From NCBI RefSeq assembly GCF_039543505.1, contig NZ_BAABJW010000003.1:248001-312000 (forward strand): 64,000 nt of DNA. Reading direction: 5' to 3'. Shown here piece after piece: positions 63,392 to 64,000 of this stretch (positions are counted from its first letter, which is position 1; each line of letters begins with the position of its first letter). Made by a program: the position numbers and the translations under genes. Under the pieces are notes generated by a model that worked only from the letters and a program-made list of their open reading frames with translations, was not told where the DNA came from and did not search any database. Origin of the DNA: Litoribaculum gwangyangense (GTDB lineage Bacteria; Bacteroidota; Bacteroidia; Flavobacteriales; Flavobacteriaceae).

Positions 63392-64000
63392 CTACTCGAT
63401 TATTGATAAATTTTTCTTTTTTAAAACGGCATTCATACCCTTAATTCCTTGTAAACCTCCAGTATGAATGGCCAATATTTTTGAACCTTTCGGAAAATAG
63501 TTTTTTTCGATTAAATCAAAAATCCCAAACAACATTTTTCCAGTGTAAACTGGGTCTAAAGGTATTTTATAATCTATTTTAAACTTATTGATAAAACTGA
63601 TTAATGGTTCATTTATTTTAGCATAGCCTCCAAAATGGTAATCGGTGATAAGTTTCCAATTGGTTTTTGTTGCAAATTTACTAATATCTTCTTGTAAAAA
63701 CTCACCTTTTAACGCTGGAAAACCTAAAACTTGTTGACTGGGTTTTGAACAATTTATAATACCAGATATTGTTCCACCTGTTCCCACAGAGCAACATAAA
63801 AAATCAAATATTTCATCTTGCTTAGTTAAAATTTCCTCACAACCTTTAACCGCCAAAGTATTAGTTCCACCTTCTGGAATCAAGTAAAAACTATCAAATT
63901 CACGTTTTAAATCACTAATAAAATCTTCTGAATTCTTATTTCTAAAATCCGTTCTAGAAACAAACTTAAACTGCATACCACAATTTTTGGCAAAATTTAA
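63392..64000 (-). CDS. ACC deaminase/D-cysteine desulfhydrase-type PLP enzyme, N-terminus cut
   Basis: The reading frame is open to the window edge, where eight codons precede the first in-frame Met, so the N-terminus is missing. The visible ~200 residues include FYLIPEGGTNTLAVKGCEEI, a glycine loop CCSVGTGGTISG, and DPVYTGKMLFGIFDLI, matching fold-type II PLP enzymes of the 1-aminocyclopropane-1-carboxylate deaminase/D-cysteine desulfhydrase family. The catalytic Lys would lie outside the window. Which reaction it performs cannot be told. Confidence 0.88.
   Translation of the reverse strand, partial: LNFAKNCGMQFKFVSRTDFRNKNSEDFISDLKREFDSFYLIPEGGTNTLAVKGCEEILTKQDEIFDFLCCSVGTGGTISGIINCSKPSQQVLGFPALKGEFLQEDISKFATKTNWKLITDYHFGGYAKINEPLISFINKFKIDYKIPLDPVYTGKMLFGIFDLIEKNYFPKGSKILAIHTGGLQGIKGMNAVLKKKNLSIIE

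Noticed and set aside
1..64000. CRISPR array, rRNA, transposase, prophage or integrase
   Set aside because: None was recognised; short repeats found are isolated and not regularly spaced.

Overview
The window looks like the chromosome of a marine-type member of the Flavobacteriaceae (Bacteroidota). The evidence is AT-rich DNA, SusC/SusD pairs, almost no Shine-Dalgarno sequences, TAnnTTTG-type -7 promoter elements, a GldI-like gliding lipoprotein, and flavobacterial housekeeping order (parA-parB-dapB-lepB, mutL-ribH, recF-DUF721). Both window ends cut genes: a sodium:solute symporter at the left and a PLP-dependent ACC deaminase/D-cysteine desulfhydrase-like gene at the right.

Region 1 (1-11.5 kb) is a polysaccharide utilisation locus, most likely for a beta-mannan. 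An SSS-family symporter and a GH26 mannanase-type lipoprotein are on the minus strand. Divergent from them are an AraC-type regulator, a SusC/SusD pair, an IPT-domain surface glycan-binding lipoprotein, and a large lipoprotein with three fasciclin domains and two tandem C-terminal modules. Those modules recur at the C-terminus of the IPT protein, giving three copies of a candidate binding module. A terminator, tRNA-Pro(TGG) and a second terminator close the region.

Region 2 (11.8-24.6 kb) starts with a TonB receptor, a PQQ-type sugar dehydrogenase and a cytochrome c in one probable operon. Next come uridine kinase, an FtsB/DivIC-like protein and the two methylmalonyl-CoA mutase subunits with a small lipoprotein gene between them. 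It ends with a membrane-anchored AraC-family regulator followed by a TonB-receptor-like barrel, separated by a striking triple GTCGAACG repeat.

Region 3 (24.6-37.2 kb) is housekeeping: parA, parB, a DUF5683-type protein, dapB, signal peptidase I, WbqC, DUF6122, an endonuclease/phosphatase-family protein, two tandem rhomboids, mutL, two small related membrane proteins, ribH and a TPR protein. A four-helix-bundle (S23-type) gene with AATTG-rich inverted repeats lies between dapB and lepB.

Region 4 (37.3-40.6 kb) holds recF and a DUF721 gene, separated by a probable insertion. The insertion carries an unknown protein with a HEPN-like Rx5H motif, flanked by short inverted repeats, then an attC-like foldable sequence and a compact structured intergenic element. 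Two near-identical cold-shock genes follow.

Region 5 (40.6-64 kb) is mostly core and conserved-unknown genes: DUF418, ndk, a PhoD-like phosphatase, nrnA-like, gldI-like, a cyclophilin-FKBP fusion, lgt, DUF192, a nucleoid-associated protein, a GT-C-like membrane protein, lipB, a Pmp3-type peptide, lysS, two alpha/beta hydrolases, a GDYXXLXY/DUF2157 pair, a YiaA-type protein, three unknown proteins, hemL and a glucosaminidase-LysM lipoprotein. No CRISPR array, rRNA, transposase or prophage was seen. All family calls were made by reading motifs; no database search was run.
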